From Brachypodium distachyon (Eukaryota > Streptophyta > Magnoliopsida > Poales > Poaceae): a stretch of 64,000 bases of DNA. How positions within the stretch are numbered: the first letter of the stretch is position 1; every line of letters begins with the position of its first letter. A program made the translations under genes and the position numbers. A model generated the notes under the pieces. That model did not search any database. It was not told where the DNA came from and worked only from the letters and a program-made list of their open reading frames with translations. Shown here in pieces: positions 1 to 11,159 of the stretch. The stretch is taken from the NCBI RefSeq assembly GCF_000005505.3, contig NC_016132.3:37028914-37092913 (forward strand). Reading direction: 5' to 3'.

Positions 1-300
1 GGTCCATTCGAGCCACCAGATTCTTTTTTATTTTTAGGATATTCGAATCATACGCCCTTAGATTTTTTTTTGAGAGGAATACGCCCTTAGATAAATTAGG
101 GAAAATTAGCCCTTTTCAACAACAAAAAAAGAAGGGTTTGGACTTCACTGCAGCCGTTGTTCGTTAGTGGGGCAACGTTCGTAATACTCCGTAGTATGTT
201 TCGTTGCTGTTTCTCTCTTAAGGCCCATTCAAAGCATTGGCAACAGCTACTCGGCCGGGCCCAAATCAGAACTCCCCTTTTTATTCTGTTTTAGATCGAC
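1..300. repeat. Diverged direct repeat, copy 1 of 3
   Basis: This stretch resembles 1186-1400. Shared landmarks in the same order are a 'gatattcg.atcat' motif, 'ggaaaattagcc', 'gggtttggrcttca', 'ggcccat' and 'ggccgggcccaaa'. Its first 55 bases also resemble 9803-9862, just 3' of the BLE2-like gene ('tccattc.ag.caccagattc'). I read it as 3' flank left from tandem duplication of the BLE2-like locus. That is inference from by-eye alignment. Confidence 0.5.
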
Positions 301-1185
301 AGGGAAAACCACACTTCCGGTTCCATTCAGAATGACACCAGGCACAGTACAACGTGTCAAAAAAAAAAACAGGCACAGTACAGGTTTAATTCTTACAAGG
401 AAATGAAACCATAGTACTTCAAAACAAAAACAGCAGAGGCTGGTTCTAAACATCCCAGACGCCAAAACAGTCGTCGGATAAGCTTCAGTCACAGGCGGGT
501 GGTCATGAAAACCAAGAAACCAAATCCGATTTTCGAAAAACCAAAAACCGAAACCGAAGGAGCCGAAACCAAAAAAACCGATCAAAAACTCGGTTCTGAA
601 TTCTAAAGAACCGAAGTTTTTTTGTCAGTTCGGTTATTGGGCTTGGTTCCAAAATACCCGAACTAACCAAAAAATATTGATAACCCAGAAAAATCCAGCC
701 CGGCCCATCTAGCCACACCTTCTGTCCCAGCCCATCTAGCCCAGCAAAACCCCCTCGTCCAGGCCAGCCAACTCCACGCGACCACGTCTCCCCACGACCC
801 GATGCCTTGCGTGGCGTGACTCCCACGATCCCAGGCCTCCATCACTCCCGATTTTCTTTTTTTCACTTTAGGAAACACAGACACGGACGCTTATAATTCA
901 CAAACACACACGCACACTCATCCTTTATGAACACCCGCACATCCGATCCATATGATCACCTTCGAGAGACTGGTCCGACACAACGTCTTAAGATTGGCGA
1001 AATCACCACATACGCCTCGTAGTTGACGAGTACGTTACTCTCAATGAAAACGCAACGCCGGTCATAGGTCCTAAAATAAATTAAGAAAAATACAAATACC
1101 CATACACCTGGGTGGCTGGTTTCAGCACAAGGAACTGATCATCCGAACTGTTCGCCTCCTCTCCTAATCAGCCTCCTCACTTTCA
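301..1185. other. Intergenic, no gene recognised
   Basis: No credible coding exon was seen. Bases 510-670 are low-complexity 'aaaccgaa'-type DNA, and this explains the Phe/Gly-rich minus-strand open frames there. Bases 875-1130 ('cacacacgcacactc' through 'tcctaaaataaatt') look like a degraded interspersed repeat of a kind common in grasses. I cannot assign its family. Confidence 0.5.
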
Positions 1186-1400
1186 TTTGTTTTCCGAATT
1201 CATTCTATTCTGGATATTCGGATCATTTCCCTTGGATAAAATAAATTGGGGAAAATTAGCCTTTTTTAAGACAAAAGAAAATGAGGGGTTTGGGCTTCAA
1301 CGTTTTCTCGTTGTGGGGCCTACGTTCAGGCCCATCTTTAAGCCTTGGCCATGTCTACTGGGCCGGGCCCAAACCAGATCTCTTTTCTTTATTACGGTAA
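1186..1400. repeat. Diverged direct repeat, copy 2 of 3
   Basis: It aligns with 1-300 and, over its first ~40 bases ('gaattcattctattctg', 'tattcggatcattt'), with 9820-9855 downstream of the BLE2-like gene. Three copies of one 3'-flank-like segment around a partially duplicated gene suggest an old tandem array. Confidence 0.5.
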
Positions 1401-1615
1401 AAAAAAGATGAATCTAATCTAGACAAGGCATTCCGTAGTAGACGAAAAATGAACACCACATTTAAACACGTTTTCTCACGTCTGGTCCTCCAGATTTTAG
1501 ACGTAGGCGGTAAATATCTGATCCGATTGGTTTGTAGGCCTTCGTGTTTGGTCCTTTTGCGGATGTGTGCCCATGCTGAGCAGTAAATTTGGAGATTAGG
1601 CATGATTGCACTTTA

Positions 1616-1876
1616 CTCCCCCGTTCACGAATAAATTTACTTTTATGTTTGTCTGAAGTAAAAGATATTCAATTTTGACCAACATTATTGGAAAACGCGA
1701 CAACATTTAGAACACTAAATTAGTATCACTAGATCCGTTCTGAAATGTAGATTCATAATATACCGATTTGATGTCATATCTGTTGCATGCTACAACTTTT
1801 TAACAAAGTTGGTCAAACCTACAAACATTTGACTTAGGACAAACCTAGAAGTACACTTATTTGTGGACGGAGCGAG
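1616..1876. mobile_element. Stowaway-type MITE (Tc1/mariner-like)
   Basis: The left end is 'ctcccccgttcacgaataaa' and the right end, reverse-complemented, is 'ctcgctccgtccacaaataa', giving imperfect terminal inverted repeats. A TA dinucleotide lies on both sides (1614-1615 and 1877-1878). The element is about 261 bp and has no coding capacity. Confidence 0.75.
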
Positions 1877-1878
1877 TA

Positions 1879-3240
1879 TGCACCAAAACAGTCCATCGAT
1901 TCATCGTACTTTTGCTTTTGAAAATAATAAAACCGGCGTTCCTAAGCATTATTTGGCACTAGTGTTTTTTTAGTGTTTTTAGGTTATTATCTACTCCAAA
2001 ATGAAACACTAGGAACCCTAAATATTTGTTTGGTAGGGAGGGATTAGAGGAGATTATCCCTAGTTTTCCTTCACAAAACCCCTCTTTTTTTTATCAATTA
2101 AAACACTAGTGTGTTTTATTCACAAATTCTTAATCGATGAGAAATGGTGAACTCTTTGTAAAAAAAACCCTAACAATGAATGATATACGCATTTGGGTTT
2201 AAACTTAAAATTTTGCATGTTCATATAGATTATCGCTCTCTTAACATACTGTGTAGTATCTTGTAGAATTTAAGAAAAAAGAACCAAGCATAAAGTTTTG
2301 CATGATTATAGATCATCACTATCGATCTTAGGAATAATTGTTCCGCTGGATATAAACTTTTTTCTCGTATAAATACGCGGTTCTTACTTCTTAGCTCGTT
2401 TAGTTAGAGGGAATTAGGGAGAGGGAATGGGAGTTGAAGGGTATGTGATGTTAAATCATTTGTTTGGTATGAGGGAATGGGAGTTTAAGAGAGATTGGGA
2501 ATGAGAGTTGATGGACTAATTCCCACCATTTTAATAACATGGGGAGGGGTGGGAATTGGAAGGGATTTGCTTCATAGGGATGATCTCAACCGTTCATCAT
2601 TACTTATCTTATCAATTTCATGTGAACTCCCACCAACCAAACACCTGAATAGATCTTTCACGTTAATTCTCACCTGTATTCCCTTTCCCATATCATGAGA
2701 CCAAAAATCAGTTTCTCATGTCTATTCTCATTTAATCTTCCTCCTTTAAACTCACATTCCTCTTCCCACGTGTTGCCAAAAACGCTGTGAGGACTCTTCT
2801 CCTCGAAAAGACTCAGGGAAGACTTGTAACAACATGATGGGTATAGCTGTAGGATTTTTACCAAAAATTTCCAACAATACAGCGACGTACGTACGTCTTG
2901 GCAGACGTGACAACGAGACAGAGGCTGCAAGGAGCCAATTCGAGGAGAAACTTATAGAGACTGGCTGGCCGTTAGTGTGAATGAATTAACGTACACGGAG
3001 TATATGCGAAACCATATGTATGGTGTGGTGTGGAAAATCCGAGCTAATCAACTGGCCACCGTTAATTTGTACTTTCCCTCGGTCGACCTCCACACATCAC
3101 GACCGTTCACCCATCCGATCGGACGGTCGTCCGACACACGTGACCAGATCAGCAGAACGGGCAAGGCGTCGTCCGGAGTCAACGGTTTGTTGTTGACTCG
3201 AACTTGAGTGAGTTATATGCATTCCTCTCCTTCTTGCGCC
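1879..3240. other. Intergenic, no gene recognised
   Basis: AT-rich sequence without a supportable exon. Bases 2395-2655 ('gtttagttagagggaatt' against the complement of 'aactcccaccaaccaaac') might be a worn Tourist-like MITE, but I could not fix its ends or a target duplication. The part from about 3240 onward is the duplicated promoter region described under the BLE2-like copies. Confidence 0.45.
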
Positions 3241-3368
3241 GGCAGTCTAAACAGGACGACCTCCGTTCCCTCAAAAAACAAGAAAGCAGGACGACCTCAA
3301 TAATCCACTTGGTGCAGGTGAGATCAATCGGCCCTGATTGCACGGGAGGAGTGAGTGTTAGCATAGTA

Positions 3369-3461
3369 CTCTGTCCCATTCTAAATTCTTATCGTCGTTT
3401 TAGTTTAAATTTGGCTCAAATTTGAACTAAAACGACGACAACAATTTAGGATAGGAAGGAG
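3369..3461. mobile_element. Short hairpin MITE in promoter of copy 1
   Basis: A near-perfect 93-bp hairpin with arms around 'taaatttggctcaaattt' and outer ends 'ctctgtcccattctaaatt' and 'aatttaggataggaaggag'. This is the standard small Stowaway form. It sits about 180 bp upstream of the first BLE2-like start codon. The corresponding place in the second copy (5150-5210) lacks it, so it arrived after the duplication. Confidence 0.75.
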
Positions 3462-3642
3462 CACAATTTTGTGCAAAGATAGCACGTTTAATGTTCTTTC
3501 TAGCTAGAGTTAGCTAGACCCAGTTTCATCTTCTTCGCCTTCGAAGTTCCAACACGCCTACATGTTCAAAATTTTGGAAAGCAGATCGATCGAGCATTCA
3601 GACGCTAAATCAACATCGATGCTCTTCTGTCAGTGGGGAAGA

Positions 3643-3863
3643 ATGCCACGCCGTGCGAAGCTTGTTGATGACCACTGGTGGAGTGAAGCAGCGAATGCCA
3701 ACAGCTATGCCCTGTTCATGGGTTACATGTCCATGGCCATCAAGGGCCTGGTTTTCCTGGTGCTTACCTGGACCACCGTGGTTCTTCTTGGTGGCTTCGC
3801 CTCTATACGGCAGAAGAAGGATTTTTGGTGTCTTACATTCATTGCCCTCGCGCAGACGGCTGG
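3643..3863 (+). pseudogene. Truncated BLE2-like gene copy (exon 1 only)
   Basis: The start codon at 3643 opens MPRRAKLVDDHWWSEAANAN, followed by two hydrophobic stretches (LFMGYMSMAIKGLVFLVL and TTVVLLGGF) and a splice donor after '..gctgg|gttagtc' at 3863/3864. The coding part, the upstream ~150 bp and about 95 bp of intron match the second copy at 5361-5584. After about 3970 the similarity stops and a retroelement remnant begins; no later exons follow. The piece is therefore probably a dead partial duplicate. It could instead act as an alternative first exon spliced to the exon at 6439, since the donor phase (2) is the same as in copy 2. Confidence 0.65.
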
Positions 3864-4189
3864 GTTAGTCTTGTTACCATTTTCTTCGTACTTATCTTGT
3901 TTCGCATTTCGAATTTTCTTATGGTCATTTTGCTCCATTTTTCTTAATCCATACAAAATGTCGCCCACTTAGTATCAAATTTATACTAACTTAGTACAAC
4001 ATGAGCGATACTTTTATGGATCAAGGAAGTAGAATGAAGTGTTCACCAGTATTGTCATGATCACGTGCACCTATACAGAACGAACATTAGTCCGACACAG
4101 CCTTCATGCAATTCAGAGGGTCAGAACTCACATTAACTAGCAAACAAGACTACAGGAGTACTTCCCAGGAGGAAATCGAAATCGAAATC

Positions 4190-5085
4190 TCACGTGGACC
4201 GGCACTATGCTTCCCCTTCCACCGGCGATGTCGCCGGCGATCGGTAGCGCTGGATCATGTGAACGTCCTTTGGTGCGTGTGATACCATCTCCTATTCCTG
4301 TGCGGGGTACGTCCGTCCTTGGCACGCCCCCTGCGGTCGGACGGGTACATCCACAGGTTGTGGCTAGGGTTTCGCCACGTTCATCCGTGCTTTCTTCGAC
4401 TCGTGGCACAGCCACCTCACCAGGGGAACGGGGTGTGGATATTCCTCACATCTCTCCTCAGGTACCCATCCCCTCCCATTCCCCTCCTTCACGCCCTCGT
4501 CTAGGGTTTTCGCTGGACTCCCTTTTCGACCATTTCTGGAGACGGCCGAGTTCTCCTCCTGTGCGGGTGGGGGCTTCAATCGGGGCTTGGCATGGAACGG
4601 TTCGGGGAGATCGTCGCTCGTTCGCTCAGGTGCTGGCTGCACCTGCGTACTCATAACCGTTCACTCATCAGTCATCCTCCGTGATGACCATGGGTTCTTC
4701 CTCGCAGCGTCAAGCTCTACATTCTCCTTTGTAGAAGATGCGGCACCGGCAGAAGCTCAAGCGCTCCGCGATGGCCTGAACCTGAACTTGGCTGAGTTGG
4801 TCAGATTGGTAGTCAATTCCGACTGCATGGAGGTGGCTGAAACGATGAAGATGGGAGGTAATACCTTCGCCCCAATCTGCATGTTTATTTGTCATAATTT
4901 CGTGGATGTTGTGTTTGAACATTGAACATTGTCCTAGGGAAGTTAATTTAATATGGTGGCTCATAATTTAGCCGGTCGCACGGAGAGGTCTTTGACTAAT
5001 GTCTGTCATCATGACACTCGGGATTCCTTGTTGGATGTAATCACGAAGCATGTAATTCCTCGATTAATAAAACATGCCATGATGA
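4190..5085 (+). mobile_element. Degenerate non-LTR retrotransposon remnant (ORF1-like and RNase H)
   Basis: Bases 4207-4650 encode a Pro/Ser/Arg-rich stretch ending RRSFAQVLAA, like the N-terminal part of plant LINE ORF1 proteins. Bases 4730-5065 carry an RVT_3-type RNase H segment: AEAQALRDGLNL, then VVNSDCMEVAETMKMGG, then CHNFVDVVFEH, then MVAHNLAGRTE and a DSLLDVIT.HVIP tail. In-frame stops and shifts occur between these blocks (for example around 4923-4950). The endonuclease and reverse transcriptase between the two ends are missing, so this is an internally deleted, inactive copy. It separates the two BLE2-like exon-1 copies. Confidence 0.6.
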
Positions 5086-5360
5086 TGGCTTTCCCTCCAA
5101 AGAGCAGGAGGACCTCCAGTTGTTGCAGTGCAGAGGTGAGATCAATACCTTGAGTGCATAGAGGAGCATGCGATATTCTCAGCTTTTCCTGCCTTTTCTC
5201 TTTTGTGCAAAGAAGGGTAGCTCATTTAATGTTCTAGCTAGTTAGCTAGAGTATCATCTTCTTCGTCTTCCAACACACTTATATCCATAATTTTGGAGGG
5301 TAGATATTCACATGCTAAATCACATCGGACTGACATCGACTCTTGTATCAGTGGGCAAGA

Positions 5361-8300
5361 ATGCCACGCCGTCGTGGAAAGTTCGTTGACGACATCGGCT
5401 GGAGGGAAGTACAGTATGCCAACCTGTATGCCCTGTTCGTTGGTTACCTGTCCATGGCCGTCAAGGGCCTAGGTTTCCTGGTGCTTTCCTGGACCACTGT
5501 GGTTCTTCTTGGTGGCTTCGTCTCTATGCCGCAGAAGAAGGATTTTTGGTGTCTTACATTCATTACCCTCGTGCAGACGGCTGGGTTAGTCTTGTTACCA
5601 TTTTGTTCATGCATAAGTCCTGCTTATTATCTAGCCTCTTTGTACTTCTCTTATTTGGCCTTTCCAATTTGTTTATGGTCTTTTCGTTCCACCCTTGTTT
5701 ACAAAGTACCTAGTTAACTGACCCGCACATTTGTGCTGCTAGATTTTTCATGTGTTTTACATTTGTTTTTTTATTTTATATAATATTGATTTGGAGATGT
5801 TCGTGTGGTGTTAGATATAGACATTTCAATTATAGAAAATCTATGTAGGTAGAATACATTAAATGAAAACTTATTTGGTATTGTTTTTGACTTTTTTCTG
5901 TCGGTTCTTCTCCTTCATGTTGGATTTAATTTGGTCGTACATGATTTTAGTTTGGTTAAAAATGCATTATATATATTAGTTGTTGGTAAGGACTCGGTGT
6001 GTGATCGGAAGATTGAGGAAATGATCGATAGACTTCCGTACTAATCTGTAGCTTTTTTGTTTTCATCAATAATTCTTTGTGAGAATTTTCACGAAGAATT
6101 AAATCAGAACATTCATGGCTTGTAATTACCGTTGGTGACTTCCTCTATCATGCTCATCTTTGGTGCAGTGATGTATTTCTTGTGTGCAATATAATGCCTA
6201 TAGATTATTCCATGCATGATTATTTTACTTTAATTGCCTATATAATTAACTTGTTCGTCTAAGCCAATGCAACTTCATGTGTATTCATCAAGTGTTGCTA
6301 AAACATTCTATCGCCACACATATCACACTGGATTTGGTCTGCCTACTCATTTAATTTGAGGCCATGCATGCCTACATAAGTATTCTTTGATTCCTTCGAA
6401 TCTGCCCTTCCATTGTCGTTGCTTCCAGTGGCCATCAGCTTTCTTGGCACTGCCAGTTCAAACATATATATTATCCTCGTCTTTGTTTTACTCCTGTTGG
6501 CATCTTTTCCAATACCGGCCAACAAACCCACGTAAGTAATCCTTGCATGTTGATATTCGAGTCATGCTACGTTAGCATCGGTGAAACTTCACTATATACT
6601 CTATGATATGGAAAGGAATCCGACTATCATTTTATTTAAATTTTGATTTCATTGTTTGGCGTCAGTTTAAGTTTCGTATATAAATCAAATTTGTAAAAAA
6701 ATTAGTGTTATTTTTGGGCTTTACAGAAAACGAACCAAACAGGCCCTATTTTTCTATTTCATATTTAATAAACTTGAACTATATATTCACTCAATAAAAA
6801 TTGATTGTCTCTAGTCTTGTTGATTCATTACAACAACATACATCAGGTGTTGACCTAATTTGAATCTAGGCAAAACAACAAACTTGAACAGTATCAATTT
6901 TGGTTGCTGACATCAGCAATGACCTCATCGCTTGGAAACGTGCAAACATAACTCTATGTCCCCATGCAAACCGGATTGGATTGGCTCACGTCTACATAGA
7001 AGAGCTGTACTGTGTGCTCCAGATTAACAATTGCCCATGTTGAGCGTTAAAATTAGAATTTCTTATATAAGCAATAGTCTGCTCCAGATTATTTATCCTA
7101 CGTGGACGCATGTGGAGTAATAGATAGTTTGTCAAATCTTATCTTGCCCGTATCTAATTTGGATCTAAAAAAGAAAAACAGGATCTTCGATGTCTTTCTG
7201 ACTGAAAAGCTGAGCTATATTATGCTTTGAATTGAGGCCGTTCTATCTGTACGACGTGCCGTGTTGCGCCACAACCCTTTGCAGCGTAAACGCCAGTTGT
7301 TAGCAACTGTCGTAGAGATTGCTCAAGTACTGGTGGTTTGCATTCTGTTGTGCCCTCTGGCGGCTATCTACATGTTTGGGTTGTTAATCTCAGCCCTTGC
7401 TCTGCTCCAGGGTGTGATTTTCTGCTATAAGGCTATCTTTGGTTTCGCAAAGGGATCTGTAGTGAATACAATAATTGAAGAAAGAGAATTTGGTGATCAG
7501 ACTCGCATTCCAATTTCAGATTACTTGAACGAAACGATGAGTGGATGTGAAAATAACCCATCATTTTCTAGAGGAAGGAACCTCATTACATATGCTGTGG
7601 ACCTGATGAGGTCTAAGTTACCTGATGATTACCTCTCCGGGTTAAGGATCCTGGACGCATTCGCCAAACAACTGGAGAAAGTTGTCTGGAAATCGGGGGG
7701 AAATATAGTACAACCTCGAAGGGTATTGAACAGATACATGGATGAGAATATACTGAAGAAATATCTGATCACGTCTGCATCACCTGCCGACATACTCCAG
7801 AAACTGCTGCAGACATTGAGTTCTAGAAGCATATATAACAGAGAGATGAGGGTGTGTGCCGCGAGGATACTGGCCCACATTGCTCTTGACATCCATTTGG
7901 AGGAGTTCCCAAGGGGGATCCACTACATATCTTCCCTGATCGACACATTTGAAGAATACTGTCTACTCCAACCTTGTCAGCGAGACTGGCTAGTAGAGAC
8001 ACTCGAAGAAGATTGGTTCGCAGCAGCTGATCTCTTTCTGGAGCCATCAGATGATCATACGAATGACGATAGTGATACTGACCTTCTGGATGCCTACAAG
8101 CAACTCGTGGTGCAAGGCCTTCGTATACTTCGGAAGCTCGCGGCAAACGATAAAAACTGCAGAGTCATGCTCGACACTCCATGTCTTCTCCGAAAGATCA
8201 TGGTGCCTTTGACCACAGACCTACTCCACCACATTGATCATGGTGCATGGTACAGCATTGTAGAGGGTTCACTGAAGGTGATGTCCAAGCTCACGGCTGC

Positions 8301-9634
8301 TACAGGGCAGACAGGCAAGAAGCTGCGTAATGAAATCTCAAGCAGTAAGGAAGCCATCAGCAACATGGAGATCATTCTTGAGTGTGACAAATGCGATGAG
8401 AAGATGCAGAAACAAGTTATTTGGATTCTCTCAAACCTTCACCAGGATACATCTTCAGTTCTAGGTACTGCAAGCAGAAAAAAATTCATTGCGATGCTAG
8501 TAGACATCATGGCTGATGATAACAAGAACAAGGAGGACAAACGGACCAAAGCAGGATGGGCACTGGTGGCTCTGTCTTCTGAAATTGAAACAAATGCCAC
8601 GATTATCATGAAGGAAAATGATCGTGCTGTTGATAATCTGGCTACAATGATTGTTGAAAAGGGCAGATGCCGATTACCCACAGCAAAAATCCTGGAATAT
8701 TTGTGTATTCATTACACCGATGATGATGAAAGTCTCAGAAAGCTAAAGAACGCCATGACCAATGCAGTTCCAAGGGTAATCGGTGGCACCATTTGTTTTA
8801 TTCTCCTCGATTGTCAACACCAAGTGTGGGGTTCCCTTCAAATCTTGTATTGGTGGATATATCGAAACTACCCCCTGCTTGTTGTTTGGGTAATTATGTT
8901 TCTTTTACTTGGCCATGCCTTTGTCCCGCAAACTAGAGGATCTAATGATGATTTTGGTCATCATTGATTACGATATGATGCGCAACACTTGCTTATTCTT
9001 AGGAAAATATCAAATAAGGCGTGACCATACTTTTAATTATTTACCTTCGTCAAACTGGATCGATTCTTGCCGTTGTAGGTGTTCGAAGAGATATTTTGTT
9101 GGGCATCAGAAGAGGAACATATACGGAAAGAAGTTAATCAAGTCAGGTCCACGAAACCAGAAACTGACGTAGAAAACCAGTGTGGTGATTCACAAGATAA
9201 TGACCAGGACAACATGCATGTTATCCCTTTGTGTGACAGTATGCGACACGTTCAGTGCAGATCAAGATTTTGCTCATCAGTTTGATGTGATTGCTCCTGG
9301 AGATGGTTCATCTTGCTCTCCAAGGAAGCTCGAGAAGATTGTAAGAAAAAATATGCACCCCAGGCCCAACTGCCTGAAAATTGTGAAGCTGGCCTGTAAG
9401 ATGTTCATATCAATGATGAAACACAGAGGCAGCTACGTCAAACAAGACCTGGAGAGCTTTATGGATGCACTGTCCAGTGCTTCGAAAGACATGTTTATCG
9501 TTGACGGCTCCATGGTTTTCGACATCACAGAAGATGGCGCGAGCGCGACGACATCCAAGCCTTTCAGGAGTCTGGCTTCCCTCGTGAAAGAAGCACAGGA
9601 ACTTGTGGACATAAACAATGGGATTTTAAGTTGA
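5361..9634 (+). CDS. BLE2-like membrane protein with ARM-like repeats (possibly decaying)
   Basis: This resembles the grass family annotated as BLE2 (brassinolide-enhanced) or ARM-repeat membrane proteins; its biochemical role is unknown. Exon 1 (5361-5584) encodes MPRRRGKF.. plus two hydrophobic segments. Exon 2 (6439-6531) is hydrophobic ([16 protein letters not shown]). The main exon (about 7237-8889) starts with membrane segments ([19 protein letters not shown]), continues with helical ARM-like repeats and ends at another membrane region (YPLLVVW). A GT-AG intron 8890-9078 joins in phase to 9079 (VFEEIFCW). The conserved C-terminal tail ([13 protein letters not shown], then [10 protein letters not shown]) ends at 9634. 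Two problems remain. The phase from exon 2 does not join directly to 7237. Also, the frame changes between about 9210 and 9225, either as a 1-base frameshift or through a 112-nt intron at 9169-9280. Family and extent are fairly sure; intactness is not. Confidence 0.6.
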
Positions 9635-9994
9635 GACTTAACAGTATTATTGTGGAACCCTGTTTAAGTTAAGACTTATTACTCTCTTTTTTTTGCGAAG
9701 AGTTAGGACTTATTATTCGCCTGCTGTTGTCAGGTTCTAAGCATTTTGAGTTCATCTTGTACCTGTTTGATGAAAGAGAGATTGTCTGCTTGTTTTATTT
9801 TGTTCCATTCAAGTCACCAGATTCATTCTATTTCCGTATATTCCGATGATTTGCCGTAAAAATGGGAGACACGATAGCAAAGGCTTATTCAACCATGCTG
9901 ACAAGGTGAGCCCACCTCCACAACGATTCTTAGTGCGGAGGAGGCCGTCATAGAAAGAAAAAAACATATGTCGTGTGGATTCTAACAAGTAGCT
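9635..9994. other. 3' flank of the BLE2-like gene
   Basis: No coding sequence seen. Bases 9803-9862 are the third copy of the direct repeat also found at 1-60 and 1186-1230. The LINE described next inserted about 360 bp past the BLE2-like stop codon. Confidence 0.5.
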
Positions 9995-10008
9995 ATCATG
10001 TTGACTCG
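9995..10008. repeat. LINE target-site duplication, left
   Basis: The 14-base sequence atcatgttgactcg is repeated exactly at 19101-19114, directly after the element's A-tail. Such a pair is the expected mark of target-primed reverse transcription and fixes both ends of the insertion. Confidence 0.9.
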
Positions 10009-10755
10009 GGAAATTCTAGCACATGAGGAGCTGAGAGCAGCCCCCCGCGCCGGTCGCCACTCCGGCGCCGGCGGCCACACCCCTCCGTGTCGTCCTTCAT
10101 CGGTGCTCGGCACCTTGAAACCGCTCCGCCATTCCATGGGATAGTTCTCCCTTCCATCCGGCGTCTCCCGCGGCTGCCACTCCGGCAGCCACGGCCACCA
10201 CCCCCTCCCATTGCTGCTCCCCGGCAGGCGGCAGCTCCTCCGCCTCGTGGCCGCCATTCCGGCCGCCCCACCCACTGTCCACCTCAGCCCCGCGGCTGTC
10301 ACTCCGGCCGCCTCAACCGCCGTCCACCTTGGGGCCTTGATCCCTGAAAGCTCTGCGGCTAAGTCCAGATGTCGTCCTCTGGCGGCTCCCCCGACGCGGA
10401 CGGCTTCCTTTCTCCGTCGACTCCGACCATCCTGCGCCGTCGTCCGCAAGCCTTTGAAGCCCCTGCCATGCTGTCTCCGGGAGACGCGCTCCTGCACTTC
10501 GCCCTCAGCAACTTCGCCTCTCCTGTGTGCTTCCCGCTGTCCCCGAGATCGCCTCGATGCTCTCCAACCTCGGTCTGGATCTCTCAGGTGCAACCTCTAG
10601 GTACGATTGAGAGCCTGGTAAACTTCTGGCTTGGCTCCGCCTTCGAATCCCCCATCCTTCGCTCGTTTGGTTCCAGTTTATTCTCGATTTCAGTAGCCAA
10701 TTTGCAAGTCGCCAATTTCATTGTTTCGCTGCAAGGTGTCCGTCATGGAGTCTTC
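10009..10755 (+). other. GC-rich 5' region of the LINE
   Basis: Very C-rich DNA with Pro/Ala/Arg-rich open frames on both strands. The frame at 10369-10779 (MSSSGGSPDADGFLSPSTPT..) runs across the MITE junction at 10756, so it is not a real protein as drawn. I read the stretch as the LINE 5' UTR/promoter. It might include captured host exon sequence, which I cannot show. Confidence 0.45.
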
Positions 10756-11159
10756 GGCCTGTTTTGGTTGCTACCCTGAATCAGGTGCCTGAATAGGACC
10801 TGAGATGTTGAGTCTTTTTGTCTGGTCAGGCAGCCTTACAAGATGAACGTTTGGTTCGTGGCTGAAAGTGTTTAACATATTAACTAGTAATAAATGGAGC
10901 TGCCTTCTGACATGGCAGAGCTTTGAAAGCTGCTGCCGCCCACCCTCGTCTTAAATTAAATGGGATTTGCATCTCAGGCTGCTGCCGGCTGTGTCCAGGC
11001 CTCCGAATTCCTAGGCCTGAGCCAGGCTAACGACGCTGCCTGTTGTCAGGCCAGGCAAGCATTTGATCCTCCAGGACGACAACCAAACACAACTCAGTCA
11101 TGTCTCAGGGAGACTCCCGACCAGGCAACTATTTTTCAGGGCACCAACCAAACAGGTCC
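10756..11159. mobile_element. Tourist-like MITE nested in the LINE
   Basis: The left end 'ggcctgttttggttgctacc' and the reverse complement of the right end 'ggacctgtttggttggtgcc' form terminal inverted repeats. They are followed on both sides by 'ctga' and 'gcctg' blocks. The trinucleotide TTC flanks both ends (10753-10755 and 11160-11162). Length is 404 bp with no transposase. TIR similarity and the 3-bp duplication suggest PIF/Harbinger. Confidence 0.65.

Noticed and set aside
10087..10779. Several long Pro/Ala/Arg-rich frames on both strands
   Set aside because: They come from GC-rich composition; the longest crosses a MITE junction and none shows a domain.
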